Assembly (NCBI GenBank): GCA_027579435.1
Contig: JANBPK010001262.1
Span: 1-40,757, forward strand
DNA length: 40,757 bases
Origin: Candolleomyces eurysporus
Taxonomy: Eukaryota; Basidiomycota; Agaricomycetes; Agaricales; Psathyrellaceae
Reading direction: 5' to 3'
Shown here one piece after another: positions 20,539 through 31,555 of this stretch (position 1 is its first letter; each line of letters opens with the position of its first letter). The notes beneath the pieces were generated by a model. It saw only the letters and a program-made list of their open reading frames with translations, was not told the origin of the DNA and ran no database searches. The position numbers and the translations under genes are program-made.

Positions 20539-21767
20539 AAGCTACGGAGTAAGCAAGGGGGAGTTGGTAGTCGATTCAAGTTGGGGTCCCTTGCCACCCT
20601 CGCTGACAGCTTTATACCTCCTCAAGTGCTTTGTTAGGTCTATCTAGTGCGGCAGCTGTACGTAAAGGCTTGGAGCACTTTCAACGGTTGTGCTTGGATT
20701 TCTGATATGCTGAGGGAGAAACTTGACATTCATTGTCCACCAAACTGCGGTCCAAGCCATCTCGTCATTGTTCAATGTTAAATTACTAAAGAATGTAGAA
20801 GTCTGCTGTCAAGGTCCTACCTGCAATAACGCGCACTCACTGACTCGACAGCCCTCCAAGGACACCCGGTTTACATGACGGAGGTGGCTGAATGGGACCT
20901 AGCAACCTAGTACATTGTCGCGAGTTTTGACCATCTCTCGGTTGAGAATACACCCTCACAAATAAAGCTACACTCTTGATTTGAGTCTTCGAATGTATCT
21001 ATTCGGTGAGTCATCTCGTCATAAACACATAAGGCCGAAGTGCGGAACCACCTGCTACCAGGCAAATTACAAAAACAAATGGTATGTATTTCGAACGATA
21101 AATGATGTATCTTGCGTCTAGAGCACCACACGCAGGGAATCTTGCACGGGAGTAAGGAAAATAGACCAGTGGGGGTGGGTAAGGTAAAAACACGGTCAAG
21201 AACTACTTGGTGAGCTATTGACAACAGAGTTGCTGGGCGGACAAAGCGGGCGAAATCCCAAAGTTTCAGCGGAGACTTTGATGGACCGAATATCCTGATG
21301 GCCAGCCGACTTTTCTAGCCGAAGAGGCCATAAGGCCTCCTACTTTACGGTAGCAGGCATTTGACCATGATGAAGAGCCCACACTGCGCTTGGTATTGAG
21401 GCCTGAGGTCTTGTTTGACCTCGTGCCCCCGGCCAAACACCAATGTGATCGCCTAGTTTGATGGCGCCTCCCCTATCACCCCTCCAGCTGAACCTACAGG
21501 TCATACAGGATATCAATGGATCTCGTAAAAGGTGTCGTAAGACAACGTGTCATCATCAGAATGAGGCGTGATGTAGAATCCCCTCCTGTCGCACATTCCG
21601 AAATGCGAGATGTGAACCGGAGTCGTGTGGAGCAGTTCCCTCTCGCTGTGGCAAAGCGTGGTATACAGCACGTAGGTAAGTGTATTGCTCAAACTATTGT
21701 CCGCGATACTAATACAATTTGGTACATGACAAGGTTACAAATGATTCGGCTCTCCTGTTTGATTACA
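20539..21767. other. Intergenic, F-box promoter and lectin 4 downstream region
   Basis: It contains the F-box TATA box and, at 21324-21339, a 6-bp inverted repeat with a 4-nt loop. Short frames on the minus strand (20907-21224) have no recognisable composition. No gene is supported. Confidence 0.45.
20611..20616 (-). promoter_or_regulatory. TATA box of the F-box gene
   Basis: TATAAA on the minus strand (ggtataaag), 73 bp upstream of the start codon at 20538. Confidence 0.55.
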
Positions 21768-23052
21768 TTACAGTTGGGCGATCCAGCGAACAGTGTTGTT
21801 CGTCGCCCAATTAGCGTTGAAGCTAAATTCGTCCGTGAGCTTCTTAACGGGTCCGAAGTTGCCCTTTCCATCGTTGTAGGACACCCACACCGAACCCTCC
21901 CCAAACCCGATGATATCTGCAGCGCCATCTCCTGTAAGGTCGACAACGAACCTGGGGTGCTTCTCGACTCGCCACCCTCCAGCTACATACCCGAAGTCCT
22001 TGACAACGAGCTTGGGGTCTTGGAAGGTCCCGTCCCCATTCGAAATCGCCACATAAACACCTGCATCCCCGAACCCTACGATATCTGCACGCCCATCGCC
22101 GTTGGTGTCAGCGACAAATCGGGGATGCCTGCTGACCTGCCAGCCTCCAGCAACCGCACCGAAGTCCTTGACAGCGAGTTTCGGTATTTGGAACGTTCCG
22201 TTACCGTTATTCAACGCAACGTACACTCCAGCATCTCCAAAGCCAATGATATCGGGTTTCCCATCTCCCGTAATGTCCCCAAGGGTACGCGGGTGTTTGT
22301 CGATCCTCCATCCACCGCCGGAGTACGTGAGATCGTTGGCGATGACAGCTGTCGCAGGAGCGAACGTGCCGTTCCCAGTCGAAAAGGAGACAATGACGTT
22401 GTTCTCGCCGAAGGCGACGATGTCGGGATTCCCATTCCCATTGATGTCGGCCAAGAAACGGAGGTGTCGATCCAACCTCCAGCCTCCAGCGTCGAACCCA
22501 AAGTCGTTGAGAACAAGACGCGTAGGGGCGTAGCTCCCGTTCCCGTTATTGAGCGAGACGAGAACACCCCCGTCACCGAACCCGATGATATCGACGTATC
22601 CCTTGTTGCGCAGGTCGGCGACGTATCGGACGTGTTTTTCGACTCTCCATCCGCCCCCAACATAGCCAAAGTCGTTGAGGACCAGGGAGGCGGAGGAGAA
22701 GGAGTTTCCGTTGTTACGAGAAACGAGGACACCGGCATCTCCGAATCCTACAAGGTCGCCCAGACCGTCGCCGGTCGTGTCGCCCACGAGACGGACGTGC
22801 TTTTCGACTCGCCAGCCGCCGGCGTTGTAACCGAGGTCGGCGAGGACGAATTGGGTGGTAGGTTGAACACTGTTGCGCAGGATAGTGACGCCGTTGAGGC
22901 CAAAGCCGACGATATCGCCTCTGGCTACGCGACGAGTAGGTACTGGAAACGAGAACACGGTTGGTTAGCGTGAGGTTTCAACCCTACGGATAACATCATA
23001 ACAGGTAAGCACCTGGACGTTCTTGAGTGATTATCTGTTCGCGAGTAGACAT
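21768..23052 (-). CDS. PVL-like seven-bladed propeller lectin, copy 4 (no coiled coil)
   Basis: Homologue of Psathyrella velutina lectin, whose family binds N-acetylglucosamine and sialic acid between blades of a calcium-bearing FG-GAP propeller. Exon 1 (23052-23013) encodes only MSTREQIITQERP. The intron is 22943-23012 (70 nt, GTGCTT donor, ctaac branch site). Exon 2 (22942-21768) starts VPTRRVARGDIVGFG and contains seven repeats with D-x2-GDG-x2-D loops and H-x-R-F motifs, ending WIAQL. The product is 404 residues, essentially the size of PVL. An in-frame stop lies three codons before the chosen ATG, so this gene lacks the coiled-coil domain of copies 1-3. There is no signal peptide, so it is probably cytosolic or exported by a non-classical route. 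Intact, with no ambiguous bases. Confidence 0.92.
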
Positions 23053-24955
23053 TTCGAGGAGCTAGGTCGATTCGCTGGAGGATGGGAGAAAGAGTCTCAA
23101 GTGAGAATGAGGGAGACAAAAGCGTTACTGGCCTTTAAGTACCTTTCATCTTCATTCCAAACCAGGGTTCTGGAGTGGCCCCAGGAGCCTATGTACCTCC
23201 TGACCAACGCTGAATAGGAAGACTTCAACCAAGAAGGCGTTCCATTTGCTGAACGTAGGTTTGAACCCTCATTTCAAGTGTCAGGGAGTATGAAGTTCAC
23301 GAAATGGCGACATGAAGAATGGTCACATGGAGTAGAGAATACCACCCCGGACGGTTCATGTTCCCTGTAGGTCGAGAAATGAATGACAGGACCAAGAATG
23401 AGGGCGTACATAGCAGACAACAGCGCAAGGCGGCCAGCCCCAGAACAAAGTGGGATTCGATGTCTCTCTCGACGCTCAACCAGCTTAGAGTGTGGATTGA
23501 GAGCCGACAAGCAACCAGTTCAGTCTGTGGAGAATTTTATCAAGTATAGAGCTTTGTCATCCTTACTATTGTTCTCGGGAGCAAGATGGCGTAGTTCAAG
23601 CTGTATGTCACGGAAAGCACCCTCGATTTCAATACAACACTCATTTCCAGCTCCAAGTTCAATTCAAGGTGTTCCAATCGCGACAGATGACGATCACAAG
23701 GCGCGAGTATAGTCTATCGACGAAGCTTCAGAATTGCGAAACTGGAATGCAGGGGGTGATAGAGGGCTAGAGTGTCAAACTAGACTCAATAGCGGAATGG
23801 ACGGCATTTCGATTTCGAATCTCGAAAGTGTACTTCTTGATCGCTTGGCATCTTCCTGGACGGCAGGGAGGCGGAGGGTAGATCTGTTTCGTTAGTCTCA
23901 GAAATCTAATCTCAAAGCCTCGAACACACGGCCTTCACTGTGTAGAGGTGTGCACTGCTACTCGTTCTCCAAGCGGACGACCCTCAAAGTCGGACTCGAG
24001 AATCGAAGCTCAACCTATATATAGAATAAGGTTCAAGAGCCAGATTTCAATCGAAGGTAGAGAGGCTGTCAAAGAAGAACGCGGACCTTGCAGCGTTGCA
24101 GAAGGGACCCTTGATTTGCGCCCTCGGGCCAGGAAGTTTGGTCGGGGCGCTTTTGGCGCGGGAATATCGAAACGTCATCGCGCCGGAGTTTGTCCTTGTT
24201 GCAACCAAACATTGTAAATTGGTTCTTTTCAACTCTCTTCTTTCATGAGCACATCTTGCATTGCCTTTGCTCTCCCGAACAGCTTCAGGGCGTCCTGAAA
24301 GAAGACCTATGTAGTTCAGCGACTGGTCTTCGCCGGTAAGGCAACCAGAACTTGGAGTCGAACGCTGATTGGTCCAACAAAATTGACGGATACCTCCAGT
24401 TGACCTACGTATCATATCTGCTACCTGTGATGCAATCGGATGCTCTCGTACGGCATTCCATGTCGGAGTCCGTTGCGGAGGCTTGGTCGATGTAACGTGT
24501 ACGGAATTCGAATGGACCTTGCGGGCGCGCCTGTGTGACCGACAATGGCGTTGTCCTCGCCGCCGGCTGTCGACCGAATCACTGATGGTGTGTGGCAAAT
24601 CAAACTATCTCTCACTCGCTTACATTAATCGGCGTCCTAGAATCATAGGTGGTGGTGTCTTCGCCTCCTTATCGACTACGCAGCCAAATTCGACGCATAG
24701 GTTCGCGGTAGTGACACAAGCACACCACACATGGGGTTGTCCCTTGCTTCTTCCCCACGAGTTGGTGAGCCCTTGGCACCCAACGGTGGGAGAAAGCGGC
24801 CTGAAGCCTGACAGATAGTACATAATGCCGCCGGAAGGAAACTCACGATGAGCCGACGTCCTGAAGTCTGATATAAATCTCATGGTACCTTGAAAACTAC
24901 TCTGCTCCTCTCTTCGAAGGACCCTCGCTGCCTGGATCTCAGCTCTTCAAGCGTA
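23053..24955. other. Intergenic between lectin 4 and the permease
   Basis: Nineteen hundred bases without a supported gene. A 183-codon frame on the minus strand (24047-24598) is rich in Arg and Ser and has no domain-like pattern. Short plus-strand frames around 23300-23700 overlap each other without conservation elsewhere in the window. The last 85 bp carry the permease TATA box. Confidence 0.45.
24872..24877 (+). promoter_or_regulatory. TATA box of the MFS permease
   Basis: TATAAA, 84 bp upstream of the chosen ATG at 24956. Confidence 0.5.
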
Positions 24956-26961
24956 ATGGGTGAATCAAGTGAGCCCAGTACTCTCGACCTCGAATCCAAG
25001 GCTGGCAGTGGCAACTTGGATATCAACGATGCGGTTCTAGCACCAAAAGAGCCTATTGACGCTCATTACGATCCAAAGTTTGTTTCCCGGACCTTGTACG
25101 TATCTCTACGAGAAATGGACTGTGAGTGAGCTGACGAGTCAATGTTCCTCAGACGCAAGATCGATTGGAGGACGCTCCCTTTGCTCGGTCTCCTTTACTC
25201 AGTCGCACTGATCGATCGTACAAACCTCGGAGTTGCTCGTATTGCTGGTATGGAGGATGACCTGGTACGTATTCTTGATGGCTATACACTACCCTGTGCT
25301 CTCGAGTTGATGTTCCTATCAGCGCCTCGACATCGGTGAGCGATATAGCATCGCCTCGATGATCTACTTCCCGCCTTATATCTTGCTGTGAGTCCTGAGA
25401 AGCTAGTTGGCCCCACCTGCATGCTTACCGCTGTAGATTCTGCTCACAGCGAAGTTCCTGGAAACCTCATTCTACGATGGATAGGTGCCCGTCTATGGAT
25501 TACGATTTGCGTCGTGGGATGGGGAGCAGCGCAACTTGGAATGGCGTTTGTCCCAAATTGGGGACTGCTCTGCCTCACACGAGTTCTACTCGGTGTATTC
25601 GAGGTACATACCTCCCTCTTTCCCTGACATCACCTCCAATTTTGGCTGACTCGTGACCTGCCTTTTCATGTGTAGGCTGGGTTCTTTCCGGCAATGGCGT
25701 TCATAATTACGACATGGTACAAACGGGGCGAAGTACAAAAACGGCTTGCTGTGTTTTACCTTTCGGCCATCTTGCTTGCGGGGTTTGGGTCCATCCTCGC
25801 GTATGCAATTCAGCTTATTGGAGATAGAGGGGGTCTCAAAGGGTGGAGATGGATATTTCTTCTGGAAGGCCTTCTCACCATCATACTTGGTATCCTCTCC
25901 TGGCTCTACATACCCGACCTACCTGATCGGAGCACCTTCTTGACGCCTGTTGAGACGAAGATGATCTTAGACCGCATCGAGGCAGATCGTCAGGACTCGT
26001 TGCCGGACCAGATAACGGCAAAGAAAGTACTCAAACATCTTTGCGATCCCTTTCTGTGGTCTTGTGGTGAGTTTTCCACTTTTGCCCTATGCAGGCTGTT
26101 GCAGCACACTCTCTGATCGGGATGCAGCGTTCATGTTCCTGGGCTGCACGATGCCTGCGTATACCATCGCATTCTTTGTCTCCATTTTGCTTAGAGGGAT
26201 GGGATTCGGCCTTCGAGATTCGCTACTGCTTAGCGCACCTCCATATGCGGCAGCGGTATGTATCTATTTCACGATATTAAAACATGGCCAAACCACTCGA
26301 CTGACTAACGTACACTGCTAGGCAATTTCTTGTTTTTTCTTCGCTTGGCTCGCAGACAAAACTAAAAAGCGCGCGCTCTGGATATTCGTACAGACGGTTA
26401 TCACGATTGTCGGTACCATGGTCACAGCTTATGGCCACCTCAACGGCGTTCGATACTTTGGCTTGTTCCTAGTGAACATGGGTGCCTCAGGTTGTGTACC
26501 AGGAGTATTGGCCTACGTGAGTCATGGGTTCAATGTCGCTCATGTCCAGAATCTTATCGATCAACCCAGAACGCGAATAACATCGTTTCCCATAGCAAGG
26601 TGTGCTGCCTGCGTTATTGACTATGACGCTCTGATTAACACTGACGTACACAGCGTTCGGTTTCTACCGCTATGATTGTCGCATTTGGCGGTGTCGGAGG
26701 GATCTTTTCAACCCTAGTGTTTAGGCAGAAAGACTATCCAGAGTAAGTCATTCACCAACCAACGTTCCTTTAATGTCCATTTCGCGGTACTTACATCGCA
26801 TTTATAGCTATATTCCGGGGATTTGGGCCACGATGGCTTGTCAGTTCATGATGATCATCGTCCTCTCAGTTAACACATATGTGTTCTATAGGCGTAACAA
26901 ACTCGCCGCGGAGGGAAAGCGTATCAACGAAGGTACGCCCGGATTTTTCTATACTCTCTAA
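24956..26961 (+). CDS. MFS transporter, Dal5/allantoate permease type (anion:cation symporter)
   Basis: Predicted plasma-membrane permease for a small organic anion. Dal5 relatives carry allantoate, nicotinate, pantothenate and similar compounds, so the substrate is not determined. Ten exons join in frame to 485 residues: 24956-25095, 25153-25264, 25323-25387, 25450-25603, 25676-26066, 26128-26255, 26322-26516, 26570-26599, 26654-26742 and 26808-26961. Signature segments are LRKIDWRTLPLL at TM1, LIDRTNLGVARIAGM, the EVPGNLILRWIGARLW helix, RVLLGVFEAGFFPAM, GWRWIFLLEG, NANNIVSHSKRS and the C-terminal GTPGFFYTL. About 12 membrane helices are expected. The 30-nt exon at 26570 is needed to keep NANNIVSHSK in frame. 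The central loop after residue 230 is charged, as usual for the family. Confidence 0.9.
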
Positions 26962-27210
26962 GACCGCTATCGGTTGCTTTTCATCTACTTTATGTGANTT
27001 TTCTATGGGTGGTTTGGCATCGTACAAGACTCTATCTCAGATTGTAATAGAATCCTCATCGATTGGTTGGGGCTAGCTCGGACGGCAGAGTTGTTAGGAC
27101 AGAAAAATATCTCGTACAAGCTTTCCGCTGACTCCTTTCCGTCGGCGTAATCAGGTGTCGGACGAGGGTGAATTATGAATAACACTCATAAAATGGTTAC
27201 AAGCTTTATA

Positions 27211-28565
27211 TCATACATGAGGAATCAGATCGTCCCAGTCCATCGCTTGGTGGCCTTTATCAGTGACATTGAATAATCCCCAAGTGCTCATTCCCAAGAA
27301 GGCGAGGCGGAACACTCCGCTAGTCGTTAGCAAGAGAATTCTTCCCGCAGAAGAGTCCAGAGAACCAAAAATTGCAGCCCCTCCACCAAAAATCGCAGGT
27401 GATGCTATGGCGACGATAGCGTTGATTTTCCAAAGGTAGCCGATCATGTCTGCCACGATTTCGCCGTTGCGAAACGAGTTGAGAGGGATGAAATAAAAAG
27501 CGCTGGTACACGTTGCAGCGACAACTGCAATGGCCGTTCCCCATGTTTCCGTCTTGCGATTGACAACAGTATAAAACATGTAGTGGAATTCTGACGTGAT
27601 GATATCATCTTTTGCTAAAGCCCAGGATACAGGACATGGTTAGCACTGCTTTCAAGGTCAAATAAGGGATTTAGGACATACCATATCTATTTCCTTCTGG
27701 CAGTGCCAATGAAGCAGGAATTTCGAGGGATATGACGATTGGGCAGTGGACATCATATGGTTTAAACCACCAAAAGAGGTATACGACTCCGTTCAGGGCG
27801 GCGTAGGTCAGGGTCACCACCTCAAGCTCGGTGACATCGATTCGCTTTATCAAGCGAGTGATCAGTTGCACTAGAAACCATGTCGTCTGAAGTACTGTAA
27901 TACCCTTGAACAGGGTGTCGCCTTTACTTTTATCCAGAATCTCGTCCTTGGTTACCGGAAGGTTCTCCAGTGCTTTCCGAGCGGCAAGGTAGACTTCGTG
28001 AGGGATGTTTGAATGATTCTGTGGTCGCTGACTTGAATCATCCTTCGATGCGACTGATGGAAGTCCTAGTATCTTTCTAGGATCCAGGAAGAGGATCTGT
28101 TCATTCAGATTGAAGCGGAATCCGCCCATCTGAAGAAAATGCCCTTCAACCTGGCTCCACCCATTTCCTATTGTGGTAGACAGCGGACTTTCAGGGATGT
28201 CCGGAACGTCACAAGTGTTGCAGCTTACCAACAGTCTTGGCGATACAACGCGCGCCTGCCCACTGGCAGAACGCGGTCATCACCAGAGCTTCGGGTACGG
28301 CCAATGCCCACACGACGCATTCCAATCGAAGGCGTAATCTGGGCCATCCGGTGCCATTCTGTATGATGTTTGGATGAACTGTACTCCAGGTACAGAGAAT
28401 GATGGTCGCAACGCATGTCCAAGCTATCTGAGGGGTCGATCGGTAATCCGTCCGATAGTTGGTCTTCTCTGGAGGCGTTTCTAATGGAGTGGGATCCAGG
28501 AAACCTCGTGGTATTGATGCCGCCGAGCAATAATGGAGGAAGAAATACAGTGTGAGAAGGAGCAT
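27211..28565 (-). CDS. Uncharacterised agaricomycete multi-pass membrane protein
   Basis: This belongs to a family that is common in mushroom genomes and has no known function. Three exons, 28565-28229, 28167-27682 and 27614-27211, encode 408 residues with GT-AG introns of 61 and 67 nt. Features in order are a signal-peptide-like start (MLLLTLYFFLHYCSAAS), the segment TWSTVHPNI in the first membrane region, VPEALVMTAF, HFLQMGGF, a cytosolic-looking stretch ending DEILDKSKGD, then QTTWFLVQLITR, WWFKPYDVHCP and several hydrophobic helices near the C terminus. An ATG 12 codons upstream (28601) is in frame, but the start at 28565 puts the hydrophobic leader first. It is divergently arranged with lectin 5, with about 735 bp between the two starts. 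Confidence 0.8.
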
Positions 28566-29299
28566 GCGAGGTGAGGAAAAATGGGTACATGGTGCGTGCA
28601 TGCTCGTGGTTTAAAAATCATCCTACGAGCATGCATTGTGTCAAGGGGGCGTTGACGGTTACTGTGCATCCCTAAATGTCTCGTGTCCCTTCCATTCAGT
28701 TGTCCAATTGTCGCAATTGTGGGTCCCAGTGTGTCCTTGTATCCTCTGAGGTGTTAGGCGCTTAAGCACCGATTCGGGAATACAGGGTTGACAGCAGCAG
28801 CCGTAACCGCCTTGTAGTGCCTCGGCAAACCCCAGTCTATGGCACCCTTGCCCTTCATCCAGATTTGCATGCCCCATTGATAGATAAATTCATGCTAGTT
28901 CGATGGAGATCCAATGTCGCTACCGACCTTCTGACATCTCGACGAGCCACTATTACGAGTGGAGGACAGGACAAGGGATTTCTACATAGAGTAAGGTATA
29001 CGCAAATGGAAGGGCTGTTCATCCTAGAATTGGCATCCACGCCTCGACTTACGTTTTCGACTAGAATTAGAAAGGTTGAATACGTGGATACGTTACTCAC
29101 GTCTATTAGAATACTCGTCCTTCGCTTCTTCGCACCAACGAGGCCGATTCGATGACTGAGAATGGCTATGAATCGCAGAAGAGGTCAGTATCCGTATAAA
29201 AGGAGGCACTTGACGCACTCTGGGTCAACGGCAGTCTCGAATCCCTCCTCTCACCTTCTAACTTTGCAAGCATCTCTTGCGGCGACTGAGGCCACAAGC
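28566..29299. other. Shared divergent promoter region
   Basis: It lies between the start codons of the membrane protein (minus) and lectin 5 (plus). The only element seen is the lectin TATA box at 29195-29201. No gene is supported here. Confidence 0.5.
29195..29201 (+). promoter_or_regulatory. TATA box of lectin 5
   Basis: TATAAAA, 105 bp upstream of the ATG at 29300, consistent with a short 5' leader. Confidence 0.55.
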
Positions 29300-30675
29300 A
29301 TGATGAAACCACTTGGTCGTAAATCAATCTTCCCCCTAGTTCATCTGCTGGCCTCATTGTGCTACTTTTCCACTATCACCTTGAAAGTTTCAGCTAGTAT
29401 TGTCATCTCTCAGGATACACCCGGTACGTAGAAGGAATCAGTCGTGCCTTCAATCAATGGACGAAAGAGAGCTCACACTAAGGATCACCTGCAGTCCCAG
29501 TCCTCCCGAAAGGCAGAGCAGACATCATAGGGTTCAACGCCTCGCACGCGATCATCCTTCGCAACACTGGCTACCGATCCCAATTCAAGCACTCTGTTAT
29601 TCCCTTCGATCAAGGGGGACTCGATTGGCGTGTTGATAGGCATCCACGCCTCATCGGAGACATCCAAGGATTCGGTGACGCAGATATTGTCGGATTTGGA
29701 GACGAAGGGGTCTACATCTCCAGAAACAGCGGTCACAACGGCACCTTCACCCCTTCTGAACTCGTCCTCGGAGCCTTCGGATACGCTCCAGAAGCCGGGA
29801 GCTGGAGAACCGAAAGACACCTTCGATTCCTTGTCGATTTGCGTAATACAGGCAAAGTGGACATCGTCGGCTTCGGTGAAGATGGTGTATACGTCTCACT
29901 GAACGACGGTTCCCGCTTCGCTCCTCCAACCCTGGTCCTGCCCCACTTCGCCTACGCAGGGTGGAAGTTCGATCGACACTTGAGATTCTTAGCGGACTTG
30001 ACGGGTGATGGGCTGTTGGATATAGTCGGCTTCTACGAATCTGGTGTCTACGCCGCTGCGAACCTAGGGAATGGTTCGTTCGCCAACCCGGGGGGCGTCT
30101 TTCAAGGGTTCTACACCATTGGCCAAGGGTGGCAGATCTCTAAGCACCCTAGGTTCCTCGCGCATTTGACGAACAGTGGGAGGGCGGATATAGTAGGGTT
30201 CGGAGACGCCGGGGTGTACGTTTCGGTCAACAACGCTAATCGAACTTTTACCCCTCCCCGACTCGTGCTCAACAAGTTCGGATACGACGACGAAGCAGGA
30301 GCGTGGCGTGTCGGAGTCCACCCTAGATTCTTAGCGGACGTAAATGGGGATGGGCTAGCAGATATAGTGGGGTTCGCAAACGATGGAACCTATGTGGCGG
30401 TTGGGAATGGGGATGGGACCTTCCAAGAACCGAAGTTCGCAGTGGGGGACTTCGGGTACGACCAAGGGTGGACGGCAATCGACAAATACCCTAGATTCGT
30501 GGTAGACCTGACGGGAGATGGCGCTGTCGACATTGTGGGATTTGGAGAAGGCGGGATCTACGTGGCGTTCAATGATGGAAAGGGGAATTTTGAGGCGGCA
30601 AGGTTGGTTACGAAAGCAAATGGGTATGGTGGAGGGACGTGGACGGTGCGGTTCCCGGCAAACGTGTACAAGTAG
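29300..30675 (+). CDS. Secreted PVL-like seven-bladed propeller lectin, copy 5
   Basis: The only lectin here with a signal peptide. Exon 1 (29300-29423) encodes MMKPLGRKSIFPLVHLLASL onwards to VSA, then SIVISQDTP. The 71-nt intron is 29424-29494. Exon 2 (29495-30675) begins VPVLPKGRADIIGF and carries seven FG-GAP-type repeats. The total is 434 residues. Cleavage after VSA would leave a mature N terminus SIVISQ, which corresponds to the N-terminal strand of mature PVL. Most repeats keep the calcium loop. Blade 5 has LTNSGRAD in place of GDG, and blade 2 has IQGFGDAD. The C terminus differs from copies 1-4 (VRFPANVYK). Probably extracellular and glycan-binding. Codon use is ordinary for the window, and the gene appears intact. 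Confidence 0.9.
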
Positions 30676-31555
30676 TTGATAGACAATCGGACTAGAAGGT
30701 CATACTCTTGAAAGCAATTTGGAGTTCGAAACTAGCTTGCGAGTCCACATGCGGTGGACAGAGATGCACTGAGGCCACAGTACCAATGATTTCCCTGAAG
30801 TAGCGGGATCACATAGCTTCAACCATCCTGGAAGGAAAAGGAAAGAGATATAGTAGCGTGGATTGGCCGCCATACCAATACTGAGTAGGTCCTCGAGCGA
30901 GATCGGTAGTGCGACGATGGGAATGGTCGTCAAGCTCGGATGGGTTTGATCTCCTCCAGATCAATGTTTGGCTGGAACAACCAGTCCAAGCGTTTTACAG
31001 CCACGGTATTAGTAATACCGGTTGGTCAACACCCTCCTTCGAAGCCACTTGCTGTCGCTTCATGAAACTCACCATTCACGCTCATTTCACGAATGAAATG
31101 TACCTCCCTACTAGGCTCGACGCCACTCTACTGGCCGTCAACCGACTTTTCTGGGAAATGCTCGCTACGGGCCCGCCTGCCAGTTCAGCGGGTATACAGA
31201 TCACTTCTCGGGCGCTCTGGTCAGACCCATCAAGCTCACCCACAGTGGAGATTCCCCAAAGGGGTTCTTTAGAGTTTCAGGTCTTCGACGCGAACCCCGA
31301 TGCGTTATTCGCGAAGTCCTATTGGTGTAAAAGCTACCGCCGGGATGCCTACTTGTTACTCCGGAGAGAACTATCGCCCGACTAGAGCGAGGTGCAGGCT
31401 CACAGCTTTATCCGCCCGCCGTCAGGATCAAGGTAATTGAAACAAGATGATGATAGATGTCTAGGAGCGGGTATAAAAGTCATGAGAGCAAGGTGGGTCA
31501 GGAGTCACAGAGCTCCACTCGCTTGAGACCTAGCCCTTCCTTGCCCTCTACCAAC
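30676..31555. other. Region between lectin 5 and UPO2 with a coding-like fragment
   Basis: Up to about 30950 nothing was recognised. From 30955 to 31385 a plus-strand frame begins INVWLEQPVQ, similar to the fragment at 9669-9967, and continues with no known domain. Its nominal upstream start is doubtful, so it is treated as an exon or remnant. The last 85 bp are the UPO2 promoter. Confidence 0.35.
31472..31478 (+). promoter_or_regulatory. TATA box of UPO2
   Basis: TATAAAA, 84 bp upstream of the start codon at 31556. It supports that start over an in-frame ATG at 31457, which lies upstream of the box. Confidence 0.65.

Noticed and set aside
21324..21339. Inverted repeat gaggcc-ataa-ggcctc
   Set aside because: Short arms in an intergenic region, with no matching copy or nearby gene end to support a terminator or binding site.
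21516..22973. Long plus-strand frame of 485 codons opposite lectin 4
   Set aside because: It is the antisense reading of the lectin exon. Its repeats mirror the propeller repeats, and similar antisense frames exist opposite copies 1-3. The sense strand has the recognisable family and correct splice sites.
24047..24598. Minus-strand frame of 183 codons
   Set aside because: Arg/Ser-rich with no domain pattern, no homologue in the window, and overlapping frames on the other strand.
31457..31555. Upstream in-frame ATG as the UPO2 start
   Set aside because: It lies before the TATA box and would put a polar 33-residue extension ahead of the signal peptide.
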